Position numbers and translations under genes: made by a program. From contig VWND01000067.1 in the NCBI GenBank assembly GCA_009599575.1, positions 372,001-436,000 of the forward strand: a stretch of DNA of 64,000 nucleotides, read 5' to 3'. Shown here one piece after another: positions 38,064 to 50,929 of the stretch. This stretch comes from Blumeriella jaapii (taxonomy: Eukaryota > Ascomycota > Leotiomycetes > Helotiales > Drepanopezizaceae). Within the stretch, counting starts at the first letter, position 1. Every line of letters starts with the position of its first letter. The notes below the pieces were generated by a model, which saw only the letters and a program-made list of their open reading frames with translations, made no database searches and was not told the DNA's origin.

Positions 38064-38208
38064 TTCTGTTTTAAATAATATACGTAGTCGTTTTTAATTA
38101 CGACTAAAAAAAACATAATTTTAATAAATGCAATTTAATTTATTTTATATAATTTAAAAACCAATTAATTAAAAACCGAACTTTTTAATTTTATATTTTT
38201 TCGGTTTT

Positions 38209-41200
38209 TTAATCCGTTTTTGGCCTTTTTGCTATTAGCTTTTGCGAAAAGATAACGTTTCGCTTATCGTTTAAATTATTTTGTTTATTTTATTTTTTTG
38301 AAAAATAGCTCGATAAAATATCAATCGAAATATCGTTTAAATTTACGAACGTTTTAATAGCTTTTTCGTCGATAATATTATCAAATATTGCCGCGACGAA
38401 TATTTTTTACGACTTTTTTGCGTAAATAATAAATTATAGCTTTTAAACGTAATTTTACGCTTTGCAAAAAACGCTAAAAAATTTTATATTAAAATCGTAA
38501 AAATAATCGATTAATTCGTCGTGATTAAAACCGATTAACGCTTTTGCTTCGCGTAAAACTAATAGATCGGATTACGGCTATTTGCCGACGAATACTTTTA
38601 AAAAGGCTTCGAAGCTTATAAAAAAAATTATTTTACGAAATAGTTCGGAAGTATTCGTTTGCAATCGAAACTATCGAAAATGCTATAATTACTTTCGCCG
38701 CAGTATAAATAATATTAAATTGCTTATCGAAATATCGTTTTCGAAATGATTTTTATACTTTTGCGTCGTATAATTATTCGAATAAATTAATATCGCGCCG
38801 TCGGTTTTTTGGGTTTTAAATTTAACGAAAATCTTTTGCTTAGTCGAAAAGCCGATAAAAATTATTTTATTTTTTATTTCGTAGCTTTCGGTTTCGTAAT
38901 CCGATAAAATAGCCGAAACTATTGTTTTAAACGCGCTGAAATACAAAAAAGCTGAGCTTTTTTAAATGGTTTTAATTAATTTGACGTTGTAATATAATTG
39001 CAAGTAAATTTCGATTATTTCCGAATTGTATGCGAATACAAACAGAACGTAATAATCGAAAATAGCGTCGGTAAAATCTTCGATTTTTTTTTTTTTTTAA
39101 AAATCGGCGATATCGAATTTTATAATCGTAATGCGATCGGAACCAACGAAACCTAAAGCGATCGGAACGTTAAAATATATTACGAAGCGGCAGTTTCTAA
39201 AGTTTCGAATAATTAAAACAGCGAAATAAAAGCCGGGATGTATTTTAAAAGCTTATTAAATAAAATTATAAAATATATTAGCGAAAAAAGCTGTAAACGC
39301 TTTTTGAGTTTTAATTAATTGGAAATAATATTTATATATAATTTTTTTTTTTATAAAATGCAGCAATAGCTTGTTTTTTCCGCTATAAAACCTTACGTAA
39401 TTAATAAATTCGCAGCTTAGTTTAAATAGATTTTAAAATACATTTTCGGTCGAAAAGACAAAAAAGTCGACTTTTAGAAATATTTGTTGCTTTTACTTTT
39501 TTACGTTTTAATCGAGCTTTATAATCGCGTTAAAAATCTTAGAATCCGTTTTAAAATTTGCGTAGCTTAAATAAACTTTAGCACGCGTTTAAATAGTTTT
39601 CGCAGTTTTTCGTCGAAATATAAATTAATTATTAAAATCAATTTCGAATACGTCGTAATCCGAATTTTTAATAATAGCGAATCGACCAGCGAAACCGATA
39701 ATATCGATTTTTTTTGTAATTAAATCGTAATACGCCGCGTAACAGCGCACGTAAAAATAATAGAATTTGCCGTTTTTTTTAGCGTTAACGTTATTCGTAA
39801 AAACGAAATTAAAAAATCGAAGTTTTTTAACGAATAAAAACTCGAATAAAAACGGGTTACCGTTTTTAAAAGTTTTTTTTATTTGTTTCGGCGTATTATA
39901 TTTGCAATTTTCCGAAAAAAACTTGGTTTAGTTTTCGTTCGAAATAAAAAGAAAAAAGCTGACGGATTTATTTGGTTTTTATATAAAAGTATCGAAATAA
40001 AACTTCTAAATCGTTTCGTCGTCGAAAGCGAAAGTTTTAAGCAAAATAATTTAATTTTGTATTTTTTATATAATTTTTTTCGCAATAATTTCGATATTTC
40101 TTTTTAAGTTTTTCGATCGAATCGTATAATAATCGAAATTTTAAATGCTTTTATTAAAATCTAAAATATTAGCGGTACGACGTTTTTAAACGCAGCAAGC
40201 GTTTTTGGTATTTGCGTATTTAATTTCGAAAAGTCAGATTCAGGATCGTTTAGGTTTTTTTCTTTTAAAATGCTTATATTTTTTATATTTGATTCCGTAA
40301 AATCGTCGCGTATTTTATTAATTAGCTTAAAAGTTATAATTCGGCGTCGATTTCCGGCTGTTTTTACTCGCGGTGCTTTTTCTGCTAGCGACGCGAATAA
40401 TTTTTTTTTCCGAACAAAAAAAGTTTCGAAAATATCGGCGCGTTATTTTACGTTTTTTGTTTTTATTTTTTTCGGAATCGTTTTTATAAGTATAATAGGT
40501 TTTTTGTATTCGAATAAGCGGTTGTTTGCTGTCACGCTTTTAATTTCGTTTTCGGATTCGTTTTCGATAATCGAAAATAAAAATCGTCGAATTGTTTTAG
40601 CTATTTTAAAAGTATTAATTGCTACCGCGTATATTTTTTCGAATTAAACGAAAATAATATTAGCTTTTTCGTTTTTTTCGTCGTCGTAAATTTAAAATAT
40701 CGGAATAGCGTTGTTTTTTTTTTCGATATAAAAATATCGCATTTAGCGATATTTAGTTTTTTATTTTAAAAAAAAATTAAACTTAGGATTTCGCAGCCGA
40801 TTAGAACTTTTTCTGGCGATTGTATAACGTCGTTAATTAATTTGCAAACAATTGTAAAAAAACCTATAAATCTACGGACTTTTAAATTATTAATTTTCAA
40901 AGCTTGCGTTTTAAAAATATAAGCGTTTAATACTTAGATTTCTTTTTTAATAAAAGTAATAATTTCGAAAAAGCGAGCGAAATACCGAAATAGAATAATA
41001 CCGGTGATTTTATTAAAAACGTATTTTTAAATATTTTTTTTTCGTTAATTTAGCAAAAAGCGCAAAATCCGGTCTATTATTTTTTTTTTATTATTTCGAG
41101 CTTTTTTTGCTTCGGCGAAAGTTTTTAAAACGTTATCGTAATTCAGCAGAAATTTATCGTAATTAAAGCTTTTACGAACAAATTCAGTTTTAATAAAACT

Positions 41201-41520
41201 TTCGTAATCGAATAAAAATTCGTTAACGTTTTCAATTATTATATCGAATTATTTTATAAATATTTTTACAAAAACAGCTTATTAATTTAAAATAGCCGTA
41301 TTATATATTTGCTTAAATTCGGAAAAGTTACGTATAATAATTCCGTTTCAAAATAAATTAAAAATAAATTTGCTAGGTTTAGCAACGTTTTGCTTAAAAA
41401 ACGATATAATATCGATAAATTTGTTAATTAAAAAAATATATTATATTTATTAAAAAGTAATTAAAAAAAAATACAAAAATTATAAAATATTTGTATCTAA
41501 AAGTCACGGGAATCCGTATG
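38209..41520 (-). pseudogene. Family D extra post-pol frame, D3 copy
   Basis: Same frame as 27072-30385 in D2. The start codon is ATA here (41520-41518) and the stop is TAA at 38211-38209. Open stretch 38946-38689 reads YFSAFKTIVSAILSDYETE, and the reading frame continues past its RIP-type stops (Gln codons changed to TAA/TAG) into NTSELFRKIIFFISFEAF. Together with D2 this shows selection-like conservation of one frame over about 1,100 codons before RIP. No domain was recognised. A Cys-containing word near 38690 is out of this frame and is not a zinc knuckle. Confidence 0.65.
40366..40398 (-). repeat. 33-bp palindromic motif in the D3 extra frame
   Basis: ACTCGCGGTGC ... GCTAGCGACGCGAAT, 33 bp. 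One arm has a C for T change relative to D2. Confidence 0.8.
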
Positions 41521-41885
41521 TTATTTTTTTAATAAATTACGATTATTTAAATAAGCATCCGTTCAGAATAACGAAAAAAGTGAATAATACAAAAAATAGC
41601 AAATAATAAAATATATAAAAAATAGTTTTCGTAAAATATACGAGCGGTATAAATATATTAAATATGCGGCTCAAATATATACAAAGCTTTTGTTCTGATA
41701 AACAAAAATACAATCAAACAAAAAAAAGTATAATAAATGTTTTAAATAATATAAAAAAAAGTTTTAAAAATAAATAATATATATAAAACAAAATAATTAA
41801 ATTGTATATAAGCAAGCAAAACAAAAACAGTAAAACAGTATATAATAAAAAGGAAAAATAATAAATAACAAAAACAGTAAAACAG
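41521..41885 (-). other. Spacer between pol and the extra frame (D3), hydrophobic open stretch
   Basis: AT-rich spacer. A hydrophobic stretch, open over 41908-41714, overlaps the pol end and parallels 15091-14903 in D1. It would read as one or two membrane segments, but the composition makes this weak evidence. Confidence 0.4.
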
Positions 41886-43431
41886 TTAATAAACAATTTT
41901 GTAAGCACTTTTCTTTTTTTCGGTTATAAATGAAATTACGACTTAAACTATAGTTTCAGCAGCGGGGTTATCGTTCGGCTGTTTCCAGACTTTTCCAAAG
42001 GGTTTTTTTATTTTAAAAGTATAATCGCTTTGGTCGGAATCGTTGTCTGATTCGTTGAAATCGAAGTCGTTATTCAAATCAGAATCTAAAAAATAAATTT
42101 GCTAATTTTTTTTATAAAATCGTTTTAACCGGTTGGCGGCGAACGTTTTTTTTAGTTTTGTTTTATCGAATATCGTAAACTTATAATATTTTTTATTTAG
42201 CTTTGCTTCGTATACTTCGTAAAATCCGAGCTATTTATAATTAAATTTAATATCGGCCGATTTGTTAATAGCGCGCTGAATATCGTAAACTAAAATTAAA
42301 TTTCCTTTTTTAATTAGCGTTTTTTTTAAAACCTTGGTTTTATTTCAAATTTTTTTAGCTGTTTTTTTATATTTTTTTTTTAAAATTTTTTTTTTTATAT
42401 TTATATCGCGGTAATTTAGCTGTTTAGACTTTATTGCTAATAAGTTTGTTTTCGTTTTTATTTTAACTACGTTATAAAATTTTTATACAAGCCATTTTGT
42501 TTTTAAAGGCAATCGAGCGTTTTTGCCGTATTAAATAAAAAATAAAATTTTTTTAATAAAAGCGTATATATATATGCGTATAGCAAAAAGCATTTCCGAA
42601 AATTTCCGCGATTAATGCTTATAGTTTTTTCGAATGGCTTTTAAAAGCTCGTCGAAAATATTTTTGTAATTTCGTTTAACGAATCCGTTGCTTTTCGAAT
42701 TATAAGCTAAGATTTAAATGCGTTAAATCCCGTATTTTTTTATAAAAGTTTCGATAACGCTTTTGTTTTCGGATTTATTATCGACGTTTAATTTGCCGAA
42801 CAAACCGTATCGATATATTACGTTTTTTTAAAAAAAAATCGTTATAGTTTCGGAAATAACGTTTCGGAAAAGTCGCTTTTTAAGCTATTCGAACAAATCG
42901 TCGATAGCGAATACAAAGCATATATAATCGCGATCGGTGATTAATACGCGTATAACGTCGAAATTAATTTTTTTTTAAATTCCAAAAAACTACGTCGGAT
43001 ATAATAAGTTTTTTTTTCGGCCAAGCTTTCGTTTTTAATAAAAAATGCAATTTTTAACGAAAGCTTTGCAATTTTCGAAATATTTTTTTTATTAAAAATC
43101 GTTTTTGATTCGGTAATAAATAATTTTAGCTTTTTTATAAAACACTTTTTCGTAAGCTTTTTTTATAATTTGAAATTTATCGATTTTATTATTTACTATT
43201 AAACGTTTTTAATATATATTATTTTTTATTTTATACAGCTTTCTGCCGGCTAAAATATAATCGAAAGCTTGATTTTTAAATAATTTAAATTAATAATTTG
43301 ATACGCTAAATAATTTAAACAAAATAGTTAAATAATATACGATTAAATAAAAGTTTTCGGTTTCGTAGTTATCGATTAAAAGTTTATTTTCGTCGTTAAT
43401 CGGCTTATTCCGATCGTTTTCGGTTAAATTT

Positions 43432-43527
43432 ATTCGCGGTGCCAGCCGAAATAATAACGCGAATGTTTTTTCGGCCCGAAAATTAATGTTTTTTATTCGC
43501 GATATCAGCCGAAATAGCAACGCGAAT
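43432..43527 (-). repeat. Pair of 33-bp palindromic motifs in D3 pol
   Basis: 43432-43464 and 43495-43527, again 63 bp apart. They read FALLFRLAPRI and FALLFRLISRI in the minus frame. Confidence 0.87.
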
Positions 43528-45439
43528 AGTTTCGGCGTTGTAAAATTCAAAGCGTAAATAATAAAATAATCGATTTCGTTAGCGATTTATTCGTCGATAT
43601 TTTATTTGTTTTATTTAGCGAAATCAAACGAATAAAAGCGTTTTCGTTTAAAAAAGCCGTTTGCCGCTATATTAATTATTTTTTTAATATACCTGATTTC
43701 GAAATTTATAAATCGCATCCAAATTATTTAATTAATAATAAGCGCTTTTAATAAATTATTGGCTTTTTTATTTAATTGGTCGATAAAAATTTTTGCGTTT
43801 GTTTTTAAAATAAAATATACGCCGTATAATTCGCTTTTTATTTTTTTTATTATTTTAAAAGCGCTTCGGCATTTTCGTTTAATAATATCGTAGCGTGCTT
43901 CCGCGAAAAATTATAAGCCGTTTTCGAATCGTGAAAAATGCCGTTTTTTATTTTTATCGATTTATTATAATACAGCTTTTTAACCGAAAATACTGGCGTC
44001 GACAGTTAAAATAATTTTTTTTGCGTTTAGACTGTAATCGATTCGCATAAGCGATAAGGCCGATAAAAAGTCGTTTTTAAGAATTTTTATAATTTTGCTT
44101 TGTTTTTTTTTAAATAAAATCGATTTTTTTTTTATCGTAGCGTAAATAAATACAGTTTTCTGAAAAAAGTTTTTAATTTAATTGCGATAATAAATCATAA
44201 CGCTAATAAAAGCTTTAGCTTCGGTAATATTTTCATACTTTTTTTATTCGCAAATCTTTTTAATTTTCTTTCGTTAAAAATGGCGGTTAGCGCTGTTAGT
44301 TATATAACCGACGATATTTATTTCGAGCATACAAAATTTTAATCGAAAATTAATAATAGTTTTAGCTTTTTCGAAGCAAATTATAATTTTGTCGATATTT
44401 TAAATATATTTTATTATATAACGTCGAATTTCAAAAAGGATTTTTTTATTATTATAATATAATTTAAAGCTTTTTATTCCGACGTCGTTAACGTAAAAAA
44501 AAGCAATATCAGAAATGCAAATTATAAAAACTTTGTATACGATTTTTACGAATTATGCGATTAAATTAATAATTTTTATAAATATTTTCGTTATACGCAG
44601 TAAACCGATTGGAATTTAAATTGCCGTTATATTTCGAAATCGTAAATTAAATATTAAATAATCGTAGCCGGAAAACAAATCGAAAAAAAAAAACGATTGT
44701 TAGTTTTGCGAATTCGTTCGAAAATTAATCGACGTTAAATAGCACGTTAGCGTTTCGTATCGTTATTCTGTTTATTTCGACGATTATAATAATAAGTTTG
44801 TAAATATTTTTCTTTTTTTTCGCAACGATAAATTATTTATTTTTATATAAGCCGTGGCAAAATTCGAAGATTTTTTGCTTAATTCGTTTTTTTAGCATTT
44901 CGATTATTTTATTTTAAAAGATTTTGGAAATTAAAAAAGTTTTTTTTTGCCAGGCTTCGTAAAGCACGGTTTTAATATCGATATAAAACGTAATATTAAA
45001 ACTGAATTAGCTTATTTCGGTGAAATCGAAAGCTATAGTTTTTTTTCGATTGCGTAAAACTTCGTACAAAACCTTTTTTTTTTTTAGCAAAAATTAAGTT
45101 CCGATTGCTAAATTATCAAATCGTTTTTTTATAAATCGGTTATTAAATTATAAGCTGGAAAATCGGCCGGTGATAAATTTTTCGAATTCGCTAGTAATTA
45201 GTTAAAATGGTTTTGTTGCTTTATTTTTTTTAAACCAATCGTTTATTTTTCCGGAAATATTTTTATCGGATTCGCTAAGATTTACGAATCGTATTTTATC
45301 AGCTTTGCGCTTATAAAAAATGCTAATATTAATATAAAAAAGTAAAATATATAAATCGGATTTGTTTAATACAAAAACAAAATCTTCGGAATTTTTATTT
45401 CCGAGTTAATAATTAAAAATATTAATATTAATTATTTTT

Positions 45440-45472
45440 ATTCGCGATGCTATTTCGATTAGCGATGTAAAT
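45440..45472 (-). repeat. 33-bp palindromic motif in the D3 pol N-terminus
   Basis: ATTCGCGATGCTA, TTTCGAT loop, TAGCGATGTAAAT. It is uninterrupted and equivalent to the B target in D1. Confidence 0.85.
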
Positions 45473-45944
45473 ACTTTTAGCCGAGTATTTTTTAAATTAT
45501 ATTATAGCTTAGCGTTTGTTTTAAAACCAAAGCCGGCTATTCGTTTTTCGATAAAACGTCGATTAAAAAGATTTTGTCGCCGGCGACGGTGATTTGATTT
45601 TGGAAAAATCGGTTTTAATTTTACAAAAAAGCTTTTATCTGGCCGTTTTCGGTATATTTAAAACTGATAAGATTTTCCAAAATTCAAAACATTTTAAAAA
45701 TAATAAAATAAAAGTATTTTTTTATTATTAAAAAGTTTTTATAAATAATAATATTTTTAACGTCGATTTTTATATTTCGTATAATTTTATTAAATTTAAT
45801 CGTATTTTTATTAACGATAATATAAATTATTCGCTTATCGATAATAATCGGAATATTATTAGCTTCGGCTGTTTTTTGATTTATATAATTAATTTCGGTT
45901 TTATTATCGAATAAAACAAAAGCGGTCGTATTTTTTTTAAGCAT

Positions 45945-48050
45945 AATTTTTATTTTTAGCGCTTTTATAACCGTGTAAAAGCAGTTTCGTCGTTTTGATT
46001 TTTAGGTTTTTATAACAAAAGCCAAAAAGCTGATTTTCCGAAGATTTTTTTTCGTCGGCTAAATTAATTGCGATATTATAAATTTTTTTTTAGTTTTTTT
46101 CCAATTTAAAATCGTTTTTTTTTTTGAATAATTTTAACTTTTTTGTTTTTTTTTAATATAAAGATTTGTTTATTAATAATTTTATCGAATTTTTCTTTTG
46201 TATTAAATAAATCGCTGAATTTTAATTTAATTTTTTGTTTTATAATCCGTTTAATAACTTTATCGACGGCTTCGAAACTGATATATTTGTCGATTTATTT
46301 TTCGCTTCGTATTAATAATAAGCGCTTAGAAGCTGGTATTTTCTAAATAATTTAAACCGAAATGTCGGTATCGATATTTTTTATATCGTCGTTAATTTTT
46401 TTTATTATAAGCGTTTTTTTAATAGTTTTATCGGTTTTTTTTCGAATTTTAAAATCTTTTTTTTTTTCGATTTTAACGTTTTTTTTTATTTCAATCGGTT
46501 TGGCGAATAAAACAAAAGCATTTTGCTTTTTTGTGATTCGCTAGCTTGATTATACAGCTATAATATTTACAAATGCGATAATTGCATTAGTAATATATAT
46601 ATTTGTTTTTTATTTATATATTTAAATTTTATTTACGTTTAAAATAAAGGTTTTTTTTTTAATTAGCACGTTTTTTGGAATGTTTTTTTTTTTTTTAATA
46701 AAAATCGTTTTTGCATTTTTTTTGTTTTCTAAACAATCGTTTTATTTCGTATTTTTTTATTTTTAAGCGAATAATATTCAATCAGTTTTGATTTTCAGCT
46801 TTATTAAAAAAACTTATTTTTGCTTTCGTCGGGCCGAGGCAAATCGCTTCGTATTTATTAATATAATAAACACTTTTGTTTACACAAAAATTAAATGTTT
46901 TGCATTTAAAGCGAATATAAGGTTTTTCGCAATAAATTTTTCTATTATTATAAAATCCATATTTAAAGCTACGAAATCTGTTTTAATAATTACTTTTATT
47001 ATTTTAATAGCCGCGATTTTGATTTTCGCGTTGGTTTCTTTTTTTTTTTTAATAATCGTTATTATAATTAATATTTCGCTGATTTTGATCGTTAGCACGA
47101 AAAGGTTGCTATTAGACAGTTATTATTTTTACAATAGCTTAGCGAAACTGATCGCTTCGCGCATTTTAAAAAAAGTAATTATTATAAAAGCTATTTTAAT
47201 CGTTTTTATTATTCGAATTAACGTAAAAAAGTTTTTTCTGCTGTTGTATAAAACTTTCGATTTTGTTTTAAAATCTTTGAATTTTAATATCGATAAATTT
47301 TAATACGAGAGTTTCGATATTTTTATTAAGCTTTTCCAAACCAATAGATTTTGCAAAACAATTAAATAATATAATAACTGATTGTTTTTTGGCGATTTCG
47401 GTAATTTTTAATAGCTGGGCATGTTTTTGTACTAAAGCTTTTACGTTTTTCTTATAAATAAGAAAAAAAGATTTCTTTTGATTTATAGCTTTAATAATAC
47501 GTTCGCTTTGGTTTTGCTTAAAAACGAATTTTACAAATTTGGAATATTAATCGAAGATTTTAAAGTTTTATTTATCAATTTTAAAATACTTAATAGTTTT
47601 GTTGCGAATGCTGGTTAGAAAGCCAAATAAAAATAATTTTCTTTGCTTAACCTCGTTTAAAACTTTTTTATTAACGAAAACGTTAGAAACTTTCGTATAA
47701 ATACGACAATAAGCTTTGAGTTTTTTAGCTTAGCGGGTTATTATAATAAACTGTTTAAAAAAAGCGATAGTATCGCGAATTTGCTAGCGATCGTAGTTTC
47801 GGAATTCCGATTTCAAAGCTTTAATTAGCTTACGCCAGTTTCGAGCTTTAATAGCTTTTCATTTATTTATCGATTTGATAATATTTTTAATAGTTAAATT
47901 ATAATAGCGAAAAAATTTATCGAATATTTCAGTTTTAAAAACTCCGAAATCTTTACAGGTTTTTTTATATTTTTCGATAAAATCGATAACGTTGGCGCTA
48001 TTAAATAAAAGTGCACCAAAGGAGCCAGGAAAGGGCATACGGCCTCGCAT
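45945..48050 (-). pseudogene. Family D gag, D3, degenerate
   Basis: Starts at ATG 48050 with MRGRMPFPGSFGALLFNSAN and DFIEKYKKTCKDFG (open stretch 48050-47859), a gag N-terminus of the type seen in fungal Gypsy elements. A Gln/Asn-rich middle part follows, and Cys-rich remnants near 46600-46540. The plus-strand stretch 46788-47303 (171 codons open) lies antisense to gag and is treated as a shadow. RIP-type stops are frequent after residue 60. Confidence 0.8.
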
Positions 48051-48810
48051 AAAAAAACGAAAAGCGTTATTATCTATAATATTAATAAAAATATTGGTAG
48101 GATTTGAATTAAATAAATAAGTGTTTTCTGAAATTGCAAATTAAAGATTTTTAATATAAAAAAAATCGTTTTTAATAAGGGAGCTATTAAAAAGGTTTTT
48201 GTATTTTTTAAAAAAATTAAATAAAATAAAGTTGCGTTCAGATATTTAAATCGTATATTAAAAAATTTGTTTTTTAGTAAATTAATTAGATTAATATAAT
48301 ATTGCTGTATAATCTACGGTTTCGATATTCCGTGGCTTAGGCTAATATACGTATAGTTATTTCTTTACTACTTTTAATAAAAAGCCGTAAATTGTAATTG
48401 CTATAATTATAAAGCGTAAAATCAAAAGGTTGAGTTTTCGCCAGGCGTTTAATCAAAAAAGATTTAGTTTAAAAAAGCCGAGCGCAGCGGTCGAAGCGTA
48501 CGAATTAATATTCGATTTTGTTATTTTTAAACAACGGAGCGATTTTCGAGCTTTAAATTTCGCACGGTTTAGGATTGCTTAATCGTAATTTCAAACGTTT
48601 CTGAAATATATTGCATTTTTGTAATTTAATAATTATACGCAAAATAAGAAAAGCTATTAAAAATCTTTTATATAATACAGCTGCGAATAATACTATATAA
48701 AAGGTTTTTTAAGCCGTAATAGCGAAATATCGAAATCGATCTTGACTGCGAATATAAGAAATGCATCGGCGAATATATAAAAACGAAACACCGAAGTTTA
48801 AATTTTTGCG
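48051..48810 (-). other. Family D 5' leader (D3), left part
   Basis: Colinear with 36921-37680 in D2. It ends with TTGCG (48806-48810), the target duplication of G. The last bases of the leader continue at 56162-56178. No gene is seen. Confidence 0.5.
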
Positions 48811-49223
48811 TGTCAGGAACCAACATCACGTGTATAAGTCAGGTGATCCGCCAAGACCTTCTGCCTTTTACCAATCCTCGAATAATACTCGCTACGGATA
48901 GGCCGTAGGGGCCGGATAGTATTATAAGGGCTAGAAATAACATTTAGGTAAAACATTTTATAAGAATAATTGCTAAGAAATCAGTTATTAAGGTTATATT
49001 GAAAAAGATAAAAAAAGGTCGGGATAGGGGCTGGAAAAGCATATTAAATAAAGTTCGCTTGGTTTCCTGGGAAATACTTTTCTTAAAAGCTTTATTTTTC
49101 CTTTTGTATTTATACACGCCTTTTATTAAAAATATAAAAAATAAAAATTAGTTTGATTATTAACCCAATTTTATTTAAGTTTTATTATTTGAATTAGTGT
49201 TTTTCTGCTTTTTAATTTTTATA
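48811..49223 (+). repeat. 5' LTR of G
   Basis: 413 bp, starting TGTCAGGAACCAACATCACG and ending ATA (from ACA). The outer part keeps C-rich words that the 3' LTR has lost (for example CCTTCTGCCTTTTACC), while the inner end is strongly AT-shifted. Confidence 0.95.
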
Positions 49224-49489
49224 TTTTGATTTTTTTATTTACCGGAACGGCAATTCGATATTATTAAAACAACTTTTTATTATATTATTATATTTATATT
49301 ATTATTATCGATATTATAGCTTTTCGCATTCGCAGAAAACAAGCATTTTCAGCTATTTAAAAAAATCTAATATCTTCGGCTGCTTAGGAAGATTTTATAT
49401 TATCGTTTTTTCTGACGTTACCAGCTTTATTAAAAATCGAAAATATTTTACTATCAGGCGCGACGATTTTTTAATTTTTTTTATCGAAA
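49224..49489 (+). other. G leader
   Basis: AT-rich sequence between LTR and the recognisable gag. TTACCGGAACGGCAATTCG near 49239 is its most GC-rich part. A primer binding site could not be matched to a tRNA. Confidence 0.4.
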
Positions 49490-50910
49490 AAATTACTGAA
49501 AAAGGCTACGCTTAAAGCGATTCGGAAGGACTTTTTATCGAGATTTTGATTTATTTGGCTAATAAACGAACCCGCGTCGAATAAGAAAAAAACGATAAAC
49601 GTAAAAGAATAAAAGAAATACAAGCTAAAATAAAGCAGAAAAAGATTGAAAAAAAGGTTTACGAAATAATCAAAAAACTCGAAGAAATTAAAAAACGCCG
49701 AAACGAATTCCGAAAAAAGATTAAATAATTCCAACGAAAACTTAACGCTTTCGAAAATATCGAAAAAAAGGTTTTTATACTTTTTAATACCGCTTTAGCT
49801 GAGAAAAGACAGAAAATAACCTAAGCTGGCGATTATTATAAGGTATTTTCGGAGCATTACGATAATAATATTTATTGGAAACGATTTAGTATTTTTTTTA
49901 AGCATATTATACTTTTTGTAGAAAATATAGCGAATTCGAGCCGAAAAGCATTAAAAATAAAAGATTTTTTAATATATCGAAAAAAAAATATTAAAAAAGC
50001 TTAATTTTTTATTCGGCGTGCAAAGCGAAGTTTCCGCCAGAATAAAAAAATAATATTTTATATTAATTAAAAGAAAATTAACGCTTGTGTTTTAGCTTTC
50101 GACGATAAAATAAAAAAAAGGTAAACCGGATACAAACGACGTTTTACAAATATTCGAATTATATAAAACGATTTTAAAAAATAAATGTTAAACTTTTTAA
50201 TGGATGCGGAAAATCGAAAAATCGCGGCTTCGAATTTATACGATAAAGCGAAGCAAAAAGAGCATGAATCAGTTAACGATTTCGTTGCTTATTTAAATAA
50301 CTTCGAATAGCAGTTGCAAATAATAAACGATGCGATTAAAAAAAAAATGCTTTTCGCAAAATTCCGATTTACTTTTCGAAAAAAAATTATTAAACGAAGC
50401 AATATTGCAGCTATAAGCTCGCACGAAAAATTAATATTAATCGCTCGTCGTATCGAAAATGCTAATAAAATTATCAGCGACGAAACGAAAAATAATAAAC
50501 GACGAGACGAACGCAAAAAAAAAAAAAAGAAAAAAACTTATATTTACGATTAAAGCTTAAAGGCTAGAATAAATATATACCGTTTTCGATTCGAAAATAC
50601 GTTATAAAAAGAAAAACAAAAGCGAGAAAACGACAATTTTAATAAAATTTTTTAAAATCCTAGAATTTTTAACGATTTTTTTTATTTTTCGAAATGCAAT
50701 CGCTGCTAAAAAAAAAAGCATCGCATAGCTAATTATTTAAAAATCGAATATTATAAATGCAATAAAAAAGGATATATAATTTTAAATTGCTCCGAAGCTA
50801 ACAAATTTAAAAATTCGGAAAAAGCTTTCGTTCGATTTTAATTTCGTCGCTGCTAATAAAATCGAGCGAAAAAAAAAGGCAGAAAATAATAATTTCAGTC
50901 GAAATTAAAA
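49490..50910 (+). pseudogene. Family G gag with coiled coil and zinc knuckle, degenerate
   Basis: The N-terminal part (about 49590-49770) reads as a Lys/Glu-rich heptad region (KKLEEIKKRRNEFRKK), a likely coiled coil. The middle contains the capsid-type words DKAKQKEHESVNDFVAYLNNFE near 50240-50310 and RFTFRKKIIKRSNI near 50360-50400 (open stretch 50314-50553), typical of the retrotransposon gag domain. A zinc knuckle at 50749-50790 reads YYKCNKKGYIILNC, where C-x2-C-x4-H-x4-C has lost its first Cys and His to Tyr. The start is not determined; stops break the frame. Confidence 0.8.
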
Positions 50911-50929
50911 AAGCTAAAAGCGAAACTCG

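Larger units (their letters stand above)
41886..45944 (-). pseudogene. Family D protease-RT-RNase H-integrase polyprotein, D3, degenerate
   Basis: Protease at 45944-45684 (FDNKTEINYIN, D-S-G lost as in D2). RT catalytic box YVND at 44495-44484. The open stretch 43550-43290 carries the two 11-residue palindromic insertions. The integrase and its C-terminal tail extend to the TAA at 41888-41886. Domain order and breaks are as in D2. Because all three D copies have Asn for the first catalytic Asp, each in a T-G-to-T-A context, the change may be independent RIP or may predate the duplication. Confidence 0.87.

Noticed and set aside
38640..38710. Zinc-knuckle-like word (YCGESNYSIFD) in the D3 extra frame
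   Set aside because: It is in a different frame from the one conserved on both sides, and the final Cys of the knuckle is missing in both D2 and D3.
46788..47303. 171-codon plus-strand open stretch (also 35655-35933 and 56565-56936)
   Set aside because: It lies antisense to family D gag. Its hydrophobic content follows from T-rich RIP-changed sequence, and the gag frame on the other strand explains the conservation.
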